A stretch of DNA of 64,000 nucleotides from Novosphingobium sp. Rr 2-17. Its GTDB lineage: Bacteria > Pseudomonadota > Alphaproteobacteria > Sphingomonadales > Sphingomonadaceae. The translations under genes were made by a program, and so were the position numbers. The stretch spans positions 62,001 through 126,000 of the forward strand of contig NZ_AKFJ01000010.1 in the NCBI RefSeq assembly GCF_000272475.1. Direction: 5' to 3'. Positions 27,476 to 34,982 of this stretch are shown one piece after another. Positions within the stretch are counted from its first letter, which is position 1, and every line of letters starts with the position of its first letter. The notes under the pieces were generated by a model that was not told where the DNA came from, made no database searches, and was given only the letters and a program-made list of their open reading frames with translations.

Positions 27476-27481
27476 GAACTG

Positions 27482-27603
27482 GTCAGTACGGCTTGAGGCG
27501 GGTTTTCCCCCCTGTTGCCCACGCCTCCCAACGGGTCGTACCGATTAGCGTGACGAACGCTTACTGGAACCCTCGAGCCTCTGCCCCCGGCTCGAGGGTT
27601 TTC
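27482..27603 (+). ncRNA. Candidate structured small RNA between lolA and xthA
   Basis: About 122 nt with three stem-loops and no reading frame of note. First, an extended hairpin pairing GTACG (near 27485) with CGTAC and GAGGCG with CGCCTC. Second, AGCGT-gacga-ACGCT (27547-27561). Third, a 12-bp terminator. A sigma70-like promoter precedes it. I could not match it to 4.5S, 6S, tmRNA or RNase P by eye. A transcript leader or attenuator for xthA is the alternative, but the strong terminator 190 bp before xthA argues against readthrough. Confidence 0.5.
27568..27602 (+). terminator. Strong rho-independent terminator
   Basis: Perfect 12-bp stem AACCCTCGAGCC (27568-27579) with GGCTCGAGGGTT (27589-27600) followed by TT, making a TTTT run. 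No annotated gene ends here, which supports a non-coding transcript upstream. Confidence 0.85.
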
Positions 27604-27608
27604 CTTTA

Positions 27609-27750
27609 CCTCCCCGAAACGGGGAGGGGGACCATCCGCAGGATGGTGGAGGGGCACCACCGTATTACGGCAGGATGGTGGAGGAGCGCCCCCAAATTAC
27701 CGAAGGGCGCATCACCGATCGGCGCATTACCGAACATCAGTCGCGGCTCT
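27609..27750. repeat. Cluster of short palindromes and direct repeats
   Basis: Contains the hairpin CCTCCCC-gaaa-CGGGGAGG-like palindrome at the left, then CCATC-cgca-GGATGG, two copies of GCAGGATGGTGGAGG, and two tandem near-identical 15-mers (ggcgcatcaccgatc and ggcgcattaccgaac). Typical of dispersed intergenic repeats; origin unknown. Confidence 0.55.
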
Positions 27751-27791
27751 CCCTCTGGCATTTCCGGCCCGCCCCACCTAAAGCCGCGCCC

Positions 27792-28580
27792 ATGAAAATC
27801 GCCACCTGGAACATCAATTCGGTCCGCCTGCGCATCGATCAGGTCGAGCGGCTGCTGACCGAGCAAGCGCCCGACGTGCTGTGCCTGCAAGAGATCAAGG
27901 TCGCCGAAAGCCTGTTCCCTCACGATATGTTCGAGCGGCTGGGCTACACCCATCGCGCGATCCACGGGCAAAAGGGCTATCACGGCGTCGCCACGGTTTC
28001 GAAAGTGCCGTTCACCGAGTTCAGTCGATTCGATTGGCAGGACAATGCCGAGGCGCGCCATGTCGGGGTGGAACTGCACGGTGCGGGCCAAGGCCTGATC
28101 GTCGAGAACGTCTATATTCCCGCCGGCGGCGACATCCCCGACCGCACGGTGAACCCCAAGTTCGGTCAGAAACTCGATTTCCTGGAACGCATGACGCGCT
28201 GGGCCGACAAGATCGACCGTCCGACCCTGATCGTGGGCGATTTCAACGTCGCCCCGCTGGAGAGCGACGTCTACGATCACAAGGCACTGCTCAAGGTTGT
28301 CAGCCACACCCCGATCGAGGTCGAGGCGCTGGCTCGCTTCCAGGGCGCCCACGGCTGGGTGGACATGGGGCGCCAGTTCATCCCCGCGCCCGAACGCAAT
28401 TACTCCTGGTGGTCTTACCGCAGCTACTGGCGCCAGAAGGACCAGGGCCGCCGGCTGGACCACATGTGGGCCTCGCCTGAACTGGCGCCGCAGGCGCGCG
28501 CGCACCGCTTCGTTGAGGAGACGCGGCGGTGGGAGCAGCCGAGCGACCACATCCCGCTGATCACCGAGTTCGATCTCTGA
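27792..28580 (+). CDS. xthA: Exodeoxyribonuclease III
   Basis: 262 aa AP endonuclease and 3'-5' exonuclease for base-excision repair. Motifs: MKIATWNINSVRLR at the start, CLQEIKV (metal-binding Glu), the catalytic NVYIPAGGD, GDFNVAP and the C-terminal RRLDHMWAS and SDHIPLITEF. The ATG at 27792 gives the standard N-terminus; the frame is open farther upstream through repeats and is not coding. ribA follows closely or overlaps. Confidence 0.95.
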   Translation: MKIATWNINSVRLRIDQVERLLTEQAPDVLCLQEIKVAESLFPHDMFERLGYTHRAIHGQKGYHGVATVSKVPFTEFSRFDWQDNAEARHVGVELHGAGQGLIVENVYIPAGGDIPDRTVNPKFGQKLDFLERMTRWADKIDRPTLIVGDFNVAPLESDVYDHKALLKVVSHTPIEVEALARFQGAHGWVDMGRQFIPAPERNYSWWSYRSYWRQKDQGRRLDHMWASPELAPQARAHRFVEETRRWEQPSDHIPLITEFDL

Positions 28581-28618
28581 CCTCGGCTGCGCCGTCTAGC
28601 GGCACGGGCACGCGGCGA

Positions 28619-29650
28619 GTGGCGCTGGCGCTCGATGCGTTGCGTCATGGCTGGGCGGTGTCCGTGGCGGGCTTGGTGTTGCTGCCGGCGGAAACCGGGT
28701 TCGCGCCCGGCGTGACGGCGCCGCGCATGTTGATCTCCGCCGCCCGCGCGGTGACGCTAAAGCTCGCCAACCAGCGCGAGGCGGCGGTGCCCGAAGCGCC
28801 GGTGCTGATTCGTGCAGCCGAGCCCTTCGATCTGGAAACCGCGCGCGCGGTGGCCGATCCGGCGCTCGACTTGCTCTACCCCATGAAAGGGCCTTTCGCT
28901 GCCGAGCCGATCGCCGACAGCGAGGCCGCGCGCACGGCGATGGAACTGGCGCGACTGGCGGGCATCCTGCCTGCGTTTCTGGTCAGCCCGACGATCGTAG
29001 ACGACGCGCAGGCGTTGTCCGCCGCCGATCTGGCGGATTGGAAGGACACCCGCCATCTGCGGATCGCCTCGCGCGCGCGCCTGCCGGTGGCGGCGTGCGA
29101 TGACGCCGAGATCATCGCGTTTCGGGCGCTGGATGATCTGCGCGAACATGTCGCGCTTATCATCGGCAGCCAGAACGGCGACCGCGCGCCACTGGTGCGG
29201 TTGCATTCCGAATGTCTCACCGGCGATATCCTGGGCAGCCTCAAGTGTGACTGCGGGCCGCAACTCGATACCGCGCTACAGGCAATGGCGCAGGAGGCAG
29301 CGCAAGGGGGCTGGGGAGTGCTGCTGTACTTGCGCCAGGAAGGGCGCGGGATCGGCCTGATCAACAAGCTGCGCGCCTATCGGCTGCAGGATCTGGGCTA
29401 TGACACGGTGGACGCCAACAACCGCCTCGGCCTGCCGACCGAAGCGCGCGACTTTCCGGTGGCGGCGCGGATGCTGGACTTGCTGGGCGTTACCGCGATT
29501 CGGCTGATGACCAACAATCCGGCCAAAGTGGCGGCGTTGGAACAGGTCGGCGTATCCGTGTTGGAACGCGTGCCGCACCAATTGCCCGCCAACGTCCACA
29601 ACGCGCGCTATCTCGAAACCAAGCGCGATCGTACCGGGCACTTGCTTTAA
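28619..29650 (+). CDS. ribA: GTP cyclohydrolase II with degenerate RibB-like N-terminal domain
   Basis: First committed step of riboflavin synthesis: GTP to 2,5-diamino-6-ribosylamino-pyrimidinone phosphate. The C-terminal ~200 residues are a complete RibA: SQNGDRAPLVRLHSECLTGD, zinc Cys triad ECLTGDILGSLKCDCG, catalytic LRQEGRGIGL and NPAKVAAL. The N-terminal ~140 residues resemble the DHBP synthase half of RibBA (ALDALRHGWAVSVAG) but lack the DRENEGD active-site motif, so that activity is probably lost. Start uncertain: GTG 28619 lies just after xthA; GTG 28529 lies inside xthA. Confidence 0.88.
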   Translation: MALALDALRHGWAVSVAGLVLLPAETGFAPGVTAPRMLISAARAVTLKLANQREAAVPEAPVLIRAAEPFDLETARAVADPALDLLYPMKGPFAAEPIADSEAARTAMELARLAGILPAFLVSPTIVDDAQALSAADLADWKDTRHLRIASRARLPVAACDDAEIIAFRALDDLREHVALIIGSQNGDRAPLVRLHSECLTGDILGSLKCDCGPQLDTALQAMAQEAAQGGWGVLLYLRQEGRGIGLINKLRAYRLQDLGYDTVDANNRLGLPTEARDFPVAARMLDLLGVTAIRLMTNNPAKVAALEQVGVSVLERVPHQLPANVHNARYLETKRDRTGHLL

Positions 29651-29692
29651 GGAAACCGGGACGCGGCCAAGCGGCGCGCGCCCCGGCATTTG

Positions 29693-29992
29693 TCACGGCA
29701 TCAGCGCGATCATGCCGCCGACCAAAGCGACCGCCACGCCGACGAAGCCGGCGGCCCGGAGCCAATCCTTGGGCGAAAAGCGATCATGGTGGACGGCGCG
29801 GTAGGCGCGATACTGGTCGGCGACGGCGGGGTCCGCGGCGAGCAAGCCGACGTCGAGCGCGGAGGCCTCCTTTTTGAACCAGCGACGGATTTGCGCCAGC
29901 TCTTCGGGGGCGTTGTGCGGATAGCGGGAAAGCAGCGTGGCAATGCGTGCGCGGTCGGCTTCGGCGGTGACGCCGATGGTGTCGGTGTTCAT
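29693..29992 (-). CDS. Small membrane-anchored protein, function unknown
   Basis: 99 aa: a charged helical cytoplasmic part with RYPHNAPEELAQIRRWF and VADQYRAYRAVHHDRFSPKDW, followed by one C-terminal membrane helix (VGVAVALVGGMIAL). The ATG at 29992 is preferred over an upstream one at 30031. Tail-anchored topology is likely. Upstream on the same strand is another small exported protein gene 62 bp away, possibly co-transcribed. I do not recognise the family. Confidence 0.6.
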   Translation of the reverse strand: MNTDTIGVTAEADRARIATLLSRYPHNAPEELAQIRRWFKKEASALDVGLLAADPAVADQYRAYRAVHHDRFSPKDWLRAAGFVGVAVALVGGMIALMP

Positions 29993-30054
29993 GTTGGTAA
30001 GTCCTGGTTCTGGGAAAAACAGGCGCGCCAAAGGGCGCGCCGGATCACATCGAA

Positions 30055-30405
30055 TCAGGCGAGGGGCGGGGCCGTACTGTCAGGCGCGCGCGCAGGATGC
30101 TCACGCGGGGGCGGGCCGCGCGCCTCGGGACGCAGGCGGTATGGGGCAGTAAGGGCGAACGCGGGAAGCGCGGGAGCGTGTACCAGCACGGCGCGCGCCG
30201 GCAACGGCGGCATGACTTGCACGGCCGATGCCGCATTCTCCGCCTTGCGATTGCCGGCAAGCGCCACATCCACCGTCGCCGCGCTGAAGGCCGAACCCTG
30301 CATCCGGTCCAGCGGCGCCCGAATCGGACTGGCCGCCTGCAAACCGATCGCGGCCAGCAGAAGCAGCGTCCACAGACGCACGCGGAGGAAGAGAGCGGGG
30401 CTCAT
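30055..30405 (-). CDS. Small exported Pro/Ala-rich protein, function unknown
   Basis: 116 aa with an N-terminal hydrophobic signal (LWTLLLLAAIGLQAASP) and a low-complexity remainder, PLPARAVLVHAPALPAFAL and a Pro/Arg-rich tail. ATG at 30405 with a short aaagg just upstream. Probably secreted or periplasmic. No catalytic motif. Low-complexity composition means coding status is less certain than for its neighbours. Confidence 0.5.
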   Translation of the reverse strand: MSPALFLRVRLWTLLLLAAIGLQAASPIRAPLDRMQGSAFSAATVDVALAGNRKAENAASAVQVMPPLPARAVLVHAPALPAFALTAPYRLRPEARGPPPREHPARAPDSTAPPLA

Positions 30406-30473
30406 GCCCTTTAACCTAGGGCGCGGATGGCGCGGGTTCAACCTTTGGGGCAGGCATGCGCCTATCCATCATT

Positions 30474-30543
30474 ACTGATGTCACCTCAATCCGAACTACC
30501 ATCAGATAGGTTCCCGCCCTCGCGGGAATGACGAGTGTGAGGG
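30474..30543. repeat. REP-like element, partial second copy
   Basis: Matches the spacer and right arm of the palindromic element at 15207-15306 over about 70 bp with scattered differences (gatgtca, cagatagg, cgcgggaatgacgagtg). The left arm is missing. Confidence 0.7.
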
Positions 30544-30562
30544 GGTGATATAAGGTGGCGGA

Positions 30563-30847
30563 ATGGACATGGTCATCGCGATATGGATCACAGCGGCAAT
30601 GGCGGGGGTTATAGCCCCGCTCTGGTGGAGATCGCGGCCCATTCTCGCGCTGCTTGCGACAGCTTTTGTCCCTGTCATCGCTCTATATGCAAGTTACGTA
30701 GCCGTTGGGCGGGTCAATGATTGGGAAGGGATGGGCGGGTTGGCCCTTCTAATCATCTCAAGCGGGTGGATTTTAACTACCGTCGTTTCGGGGATGGTTG
30801 TCTTGCTGATCAAGCGTTGGACGGCTGCGCGCCATCAACGAAAATAA
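30563..30847 (+). CDS. Small membrane protein, function unknown
   Basis: 94 aa, nearly all hydrophobic: three predicted membrane helices (3-22, 27-48, 58-82) and a basic tail (KRWTAARHQRK), consistent with the C-terminus in the cytoplasm. No recognisable family. It lies between a REP-like element and a poly-G hairpin and uses less biased codons than its neighbours, so it may be a recent insertion or a poorly conserved gene. Confidence 0.5.
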   Translation: MDMVIAIWITAAMAGVIAPLWWRSRPILALLATAFVPVIALYASYVAVGRVNDWEGMGGLALLIISSGWILTTVVSGMVVLLIKRWTAARHQRK

Positions 30848-30877
30848 CCGAGACCTCACATGCTCGGTCGCCGGCTC

Positions 30878-30908
30878 GTGGGGGGGGGGCAATAAACTAC
30901 CCCCCCAC
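30878..30908. terminator. Poly-G/poly-C hairpin between convergent genes
   Basis: A run of 10 G (30880-30889) and a run of 7 C (30900-30906) are flanked by GT and AC and separated by caataaacta. A strong hairpin, plausibly a bidirectional terminator. Confidence 0.5.
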
Positions 30909-30916
30909 CAAAACCC

Positions 30917-31849
30917 TCAGCGCTTTTCGTAGCGCTTGAGCCCTTCGCCCAGAGTATTCGCGCCCATCTTTACCGCATCGTCCGACCAGTCGGCCACGAA
31001 GGCGCTGCTGCGATCGATGCCGGGGGCGAAGCGGGCATCGTTGCCTTCGACCAGCAGGCCGCCCGAGGGGTGGTTGCGGTGTTCGGCGGCCACCGCAATG
31101 AAGGCGGAGTAGTTCTCCTTGTCGCGCCCCTGGACGAACCAGTTGCCCGCGATGCGTCCGGTGGCGCCGTCGGACAAGTCGATCATGTAGTTGGTGGCGC
31201 GGCCATGGGTGTCATCGAAGCTGCAGTTGAGGATCTGCACCTTTTCGGCGCGGGTCTTGGCGTAGTGGCCGCCGGTGCCGGCCTCGAACCGGCTGCGGGT
31301 AACGGTCAGCGCGCCGTAGTTGCCGACGTAGATCGAATGCGCGCAGCCCGAGCCTTCGCAAGTGCCCAGGCGGCTGAAGGTGGACTTGTCGATGGTGATG
31401 GTGCTGGCCGGATCGTCGGCGGTGAGGATGCCTTGCTCGCTGTCGCGGAACCACGATTGCGAGACGGCGAGGTTGCCTTTTTCCAGCCGGATACCGGCGC
31501 CGTTCTTGTCGGACACGCGGATGTTGGCGAACACCAGCCCTTCGATCCGCGCCGAACGCCCGCGCAGCACCAGCGCGCCCTTGCCCTCGCAGGTGGTGCC
31601 GTCGAGAATGGCCTCGCCTGGCACTTGTGCCTGATAAGTCACGTCGCCCGCGCCTTGCACCGCGCAGTCGTAATAGCGCAGCGAGGCGAAGCGGATGGTG
31701 CCGCGCCCGCTGCCGATCGCGTCCACCGCGTCCTGCAGGCGGGCGTAGCTGCGCCCGGTCTCGACCACGGTGTACGGGGCACTCTGAGCATGGGCGGCGG
31801 TCGCCAGCAAGGTGAGCGAGACGGCGGCGAGCGTGGTGAGGCGATTCAT
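30917..31849 (-). CDS. Secreted right-handed parallel beta-helix protein
   Basis: 310 aa with signal peptide (cleavage near AHAQ, residue 22). The body shows repeating short strands of a pectate-lyase-like beta-helix: GRSARIEGLVFANIRVSD, GNLAVSQSWFRDSEQGILT, STITIDKSTFSRLG, GALTVTRSRFEAG, VQILNCSFDDTHG. Likely binds or acts on polysaccharide, but catalytic residues cannot be assigned. The ATG at 31849 is chosen for the signal peptide; the frame is open upstream without sense. Confidence 0.8.
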   Translation of the reverse strand: MNRLTTLAAVSLTLLATAAHAQSAPYTVVETGRSYARLQDAVDAIGSGRGTIRFASLRYYDCAVQGAGDVTYQAQVPGEAILDGTTCEGKGALVLRGRSARIEGLVFANIRVSDKNGAGIRLEKGNLAVSQSWFRDSEQGILTADDPASTITIDKSTFSRLGTCEGSGCAHSIYVGNYGALTVTRSRFEAGTGGHYAKTRAEKVQILNCSFDDTHGRATNYMIDLSDGATGRIAGNWFVQGRDKENYSAFIAVAAEHRNHPSGGLLVEGNDARFAPGIDRSSAFVADWSDDAVKMGANTLGEGLKRYEKR

Positions 31850-31926
31850 GCCGCCGACGCTAACGCGGGATTGTCGCCAAGGTGTGAACGCTCTTTGCAT
31901 CGTCCCGCGACGGGACGGGTTTTGGC

Positions 31927-32199
31927 TCAGTCCTTCTTGCCCCAGCGCCACTTCCAGCCGCCGCGGGTGTGCCGGGCGACGATGACCGAGAACAAACACG
32001 TCGCCAGGAAGATCGCGGCCAGTGTGGCAATATGTGTGCCGCGCGAGGCGTGGGCGCCGAGCCGGGCAATGCCGATGACCAAGGCCACGTAGCTCAGCAG
32101 CAGCACCCACCCTTGCCAGGTGATCGGTAGGCCCGAACCATAGCCATAGCGCCTGGGAGCGAACCAAGGCTCTTTATCGAACAGTTTGTGCAACATCAT
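31927..32199 (-). CDS. Small membrane protein, third gene of the SPFH operon
   Basis: 90 aa: a basic N-terminus with WFAPRRYGYGSGLPITWQGW, then two membrane helices (about 29-47 and 55-73) and a basic tail GGWKWRWGKKD. It overlaps the stop of the RHH gene (ATGATG) and has an AAGGAGG Shine-Dalgarno inside that gene's end, so it is co-translated. Proteins of this look are common in sphingomonads but uncharacterised. Confidence 0.75.
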   Translation of the reverse strand: MMLHKLFDKEPWFAPRRYGYGSGLPITWQGWVLLLSYVALVIGIARLGAHASRGTHIATLAAIFLATCLFSVIVARHTRGGWKWRWGKKD

Positions 32200-32435
32200 T
32201 CATCCTCCTTTTGAGCAGGAGGCCGTCCGCGCCGGGCTGGCTCGGTGGTCTCCACCTTCATGCCGCGCCGGGCGAGCGCCTCGCGCAGCAGCACTTCGAC
32301 TTCGGCATTGACCGAGCGGAAGTCCGCCGCCGCCGCTCGTTCCAGCGCGGTGTAGAGCGCGGGATCGAGGCGTAGCGGGAAGGCCTTCTTGCCGGGATTG
32401 GGCTTACCGGGGCTGGTCTTACCGGGATCGGGCAT
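32196..32435 (-). CDS. Ribbon-helix-helix (Arc/MetJ-type) DNA-binding protein
   Basis: 79 aa. Core KAFPLRLDPALYTALERAAA with FRSVNAEVEVLLREALARRG is a ribbon-helix-helix fold, the strand contributing the DNA contacts (FPLRLD). The N-terminus is a Pro/Gly/Lys-rich leader and the tail is RRGRPPAQK. It follows an SPFH protein gene by 13 bp, a pairing that recurs in other bacteria. It may autoregulate the operon via the palindrome before the SPFH gene. No toxin gene accompanies it. Confidence 0.85.
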   Translation of the reverse strand: MPDPGKTSPGKPNPGKKAFPLRLDPALYTALERAAAADFRSVNAEVEVLLREALARRGMKVETTEPARRGRPPAQKEDE

Positions 32436-32448
32436 GCGTCAGGCGGCG

Positions 32449-33360
32449 TTACTGGTACAGCGTGCCGGTGTTGAGCACGGGTTGGGCATCGCGCTCGCCG
32501 CACAGCACGACCATCAGGTTGGACACCATCGCTGCGCGGCGTTCGTCGTCGAGTTCGACCACGTTCTTTTCCGACAACATGCTCAGCGCCATCTCGACCA
32601 TCGAGACCGCGCCTTCGACCAGTTTGCGCCGCGCGCCGATCACGGCTTCGGCCTGCTGGCGGCGCAGCATCGCCCCGGCGATCTCGGGCGCGTAGGCGAG
32701 GTGGGTCAGGCCGCATTCGTCCACGGTGATGCCCGCGACCTGCAAGCGCTCGATCAGTTCGGTGCGCAACTCGCGGTTCACTTGCTCGTGGCTGCCGCGC
32801 AAGGTGATCTCGGCATCCTCGACATCGTCGTAGGCATAGCGCGATCCGATCGAGCGCACCGCCGATTCGATCTGCACATTCACGAAGGCCCGGTAATCGT
32901 CCACATCGTACAGCGCCTGCGCGGTGTCGGCGATGCGCCACACGACGTTGGTGGCGATCTCGATCGGATTGCCGCGCAAGTCGTTGACCTTGAGCTTTTC
33001 GGACACGACGTTGTTGGCGCGCACAGAGACCTTGGTCTTGGTCATCCATGGCCACACCCAGCGCAAACCCGAGGCGCGATCGGTGCCGCGATAGCTGCCG
33101 AACAAGGTGATCGCGGCGGCCTGGTTGGGCTGGATCATGTAGAACCCGATCGCCAACAGCACCAGCACCAGCACTGCCGGGATGATGAAGGCCAGGAACC
33201 CGCCGACTTGCGCGTCGCTCGGCTCGCTACCGGCTATTCCCGCGATCGATCCGATCACCACGACAAGCAGGACAATGAACAGCACAAGGGCGACGTATCC
33301 GCTCATGGTGCGCGCCACGGTTTCGCGACTGGAACTGATTGGTTGATGCGACTCAGGCAT
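32449..33360 (-). CDS. SPFH/band 7 domain protein
   Basis: 303 aa. Two N-terminal membrane segments (about 20-42 and 54-75) followed by an SPFH domain: YMIQPNQAAAITLFGSYRGT, GLRWVWPW, VNDLRGNPIEIATNVVWRI and FVNVQIESAVRSIGSRYAY, then a helical domain with GLTHLAYAPEIAGAMLRRQQA. SPFH proteins form oligomeric membrane rings that organise microdomains and modulate proteases. Followed by RHH and small membrane protein genes in one operon. The ATG at 33360 has an AGGGGAA Shine-Dalgarno. Confidence 0.88.
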   Translation of the reverse strand: MPESHQPISSSRETVARTMSGYVALVLFIVLLVVVIGSIAGIAGSEPSDAQVGGFLAFIIPAVLVLVLLAIGFYMIQPNQAAAITLFGSYRGTDRASGLRWVWPWMTKTKVSVRANNVVSEKLKVNDLRGNPIEIATNVVWRIADTAQALYDVDDYRAFVNVQIESAVRSIGSRYAYDDVEDAEITLRGSHEQVNRELRTELIERLQVAGITVDECGLTHLAYAPEIAGAMLRRQQAEAVIGARRKLVEGAVSMVEMALSMLSEKNVVELDDERRAAMVSNLMVVLCGERDAQPVLNTGTLYQ

Positions 33361-33661
33361 CGACTTTCCCCTAAAAGTGATATCACATTAATATCAAATC
33401 CAGGAGGCCGCGCAAGCGATCTTGCGCGAAAGGCTTGAAAGCGGAGCAGCCGTGTCGTATTAAGCGATTTGCGGGCCGGGCCCCTCTGGCGTGGCGCAAG
33501 CGGCGGTTTCATACCACCAACAGCGCCTCGTGATGTCGGACCGCATCGGGTGAAACCGGTGCAGGTTATTGACGGGCCTTGGAAAATCAGACGCCCGAAC
33601 TCCCAAACCTTGCATCGACCAACCCGATCGAACTCAACTTTCGTTCGATAAGGGAACTACG
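33361..33661. other. Intergenic region between the divergent SPFH operon and a DUF465 gene
   Basis: 301 bp. It holds the palindromic candidate operator at 33377-33396 near the SPFH gene. In the remainder I see no gene, repeat or clear promoter. Confidence 0.6.
33377..33396 (-). promoter_or_regulatory. Palindromic candidate operator of the SPFH-RHH operon
   Basis: GTGATATCAC (33377-33386) is a perfect 10-bp palindrome, and TGATAT recurs inverted as ATATCA (33391-33396). It lies 17 bp before the SPFH start codon. Small repeated AT-rich half-sites suit ribbon-helix-helix repressors; the RHH gene of the operon is the obvious candidate. Confidence 0.5.
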
Positions 33662-33838
33662 ATGACCGACACCATGTACCGTCTGCTCGAGCATTATCAG
33701 AAGCTCGACACCCTGATCGCCCAGGCGCGGCGCCAGCGCATTGCCGATCCAATCGAGATCGCCCGGTTGCGCACCCGCAAGCTGAGGCTGCGCGAAAAGC
33801 TCGCCCGTCTGCTGCCGTCCGCCACGCTGGCGCATTGA
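33662..33838 (+). CDS. DUF465/YdcH family small protein
   Basis: 58 aa, start MTDTMYRLLEHYQKLDTLI, and a basic C-terminal helix RLRTRKLRLREKLARLL matching the DUF465 pattern (K-x-KKLRLKDE-like). Predicted helical hairpin; no known function. ATG at 33662 with GGGAA upstream. One of three members in this window (also 41494-41691 and 41920-42075). Precedes terC by 45 bp in the same direction. Confidence 0.8.
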   Translation: MTDTMYRLLEHYQKLDTLIAQARRQRIADPIEIARLRTRKLRLREKLARLLPSATLAH

Positions 33839-33883
33839 GCGTGAGGCTGCGTATCGTTCTCTGGCCGATCAGGGTGATCTGAC

Positions 33884-34870
33884 ATGGAATTTCTCTTCGC
33901 CGACTGGCTCGGCACTCCCGCCTGGTTCTGGCTCGCCTTTGCGGTGCTGGTGCTGGCGTTGACCGCCTTCGACCTCGGCGTCCTGCACAAGGACGACCGC
34001 GAGATGGGCATTGCCGAATCGCTTAGGCTTTCGGTGTTCTACATCGCCATCGCCATGGCGTTCGGCGGCTGGGTGTGGTGGGCCAAAGGCTCTGCGCCCG
34101 CGATCGACTTCTACACCGGCTACTTCATCGAGAAGGCGCTCTCGATCGACAACGTCTTCGTCATCTCGATGATCTTCGGCTTCTTTGCGATCGCGCCGAA
34201 GTACCAATACCGGGCGCTGCTGTGGGGTATCCTGGCCGTCATCTTTTTGCGCGGCATCATGATCGCGGGCGGCGCTGCGCTGGTCGCCTCGGCCCACTGG
34301 GTGATGTACATCTTCGCCGCGTTCCTGATCTTCACCGGTGTGAAGATGCTGTTCGCGAAGGACGAGAACCCGGACATCGGCAACAACCCGGTGATCCGCT
34401 GGATTTCGCGCCTCATGCGCGTGACCAAGGCGCACCATGGCGAGCACTTCTTCGTGCGCGAACCCAATGCTGCGGGCCGGATGGTCTGGGCCGCGACGCC
34501 GCTGTTCCTGGCGCTGGTGGTGATCAACCTGGCGGACCTGGTGTTCGCGGTGGATTCGGTGCCCGCGATCTTCTCGATCACGACGGACACCTTCATCGTC
34601 TACACCTCGAACATCATGGCGATCCTGGGCCTGCGCGCGCTGTACTTCGCGTTGGCGGCAATGGTGCATCGCTTCCACTACCTGAAGTACGCGCTGGCGC
34701 TGGTGCTGGTGTTCATCGGCGGCAAGATCCTGATCGCGGATTTCGCGATGGGCGGGGCCAAGTTCCCGCCGCTGGTCAGCCTGGGCGTCACCCTGGCGCT
34801 GATCGCGGGCGGCGTCGGCTGGTCTTTGTGGAAGACGCGCGGGCAACCGATGGTGATCGAGCCGCAGTAA
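33884..34870 (+). CDS. TerC family integral membrane protein
   Basis: 328 aa with about nine membrane helices. Family motifs with paired acidic residues are visible: FDLGVLHKDDREM, YFIEKALSIDNVFVISMIF and NLADLVFAVDSVPAIFSIT. TerC/Alx proteins are implicated in tellurite resistance and in manganese or calcium export that metallates exported enzymes. No upstream yybP-ykoY-type leader fits in the 45-bp gap. The tellurite role should not be assumed, since no other ter genes are present. Confidence 0.92.
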   Translation: MEFLFADWLGTPAWFWLAFAVLVLALTAFDLGVLHKDDREMGIAESLRLSVFYIAIAMAFGGWVWWAKGSAPAIDFYTGYFIEKALSIDNVFVISMIFGFFAIAPKYQYRALLWGILAVIFLRGIMIAGGAALVASAHWVMYIFAAFLIFTGVKMLFAKDENPDIGNNPVIRWISRLMRVTKAHHGEHFFVREPNAAGRMVWAATPLFLALVVINLADLVFAVDSVPAIFSITTDTFIVYTSNIMAILGLRALYFALAAMVHRFHYLKYALALVLVFIGGKILIADFAMGGAKFPPLVSLGVTLALIAGGVGWSLWKTRGQPMVIEPQ

Positions 34871-34982
34871 GGCGAGCCTGGCGAAAATCGGAGGCGCGGG
34901 TCCATTTGCGGTTCGCGCCTCTTCGGTTGATGCCGTCGCGCCACGGTTTGCGCGACTGACGCAGGACGGGTAGGGGCGGCGC

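Larger units (their letters stand above)
27367..27791. other. 425-bp intergenic region: candidate small RNA plus repeats
   Basis: No protein gene is convincing. It holds a small stem, CTTGCC-agaa-GGCAAG (27447-27462), a promoter-like sequence, a candidate small RNA with terminator (27482-27603), and clustered palindromes and direct repeats (27609-27750) before xthA. Confidence 0.6.

Noticed and set aside
32196..32435. HicB-type antitoxin of a toxin-antitoxin pair
   Set aside because: The fold is ribbon-helix-helix, but the operon partners are an SPFH protein and a small membrane protein; no HicA or other toxin is adjacent.
33884..34870. Tellurite-resistance locus
   Set aside because: Only a TerC-family protein is present, without terA, terB, terD or terZ; the family is broad.
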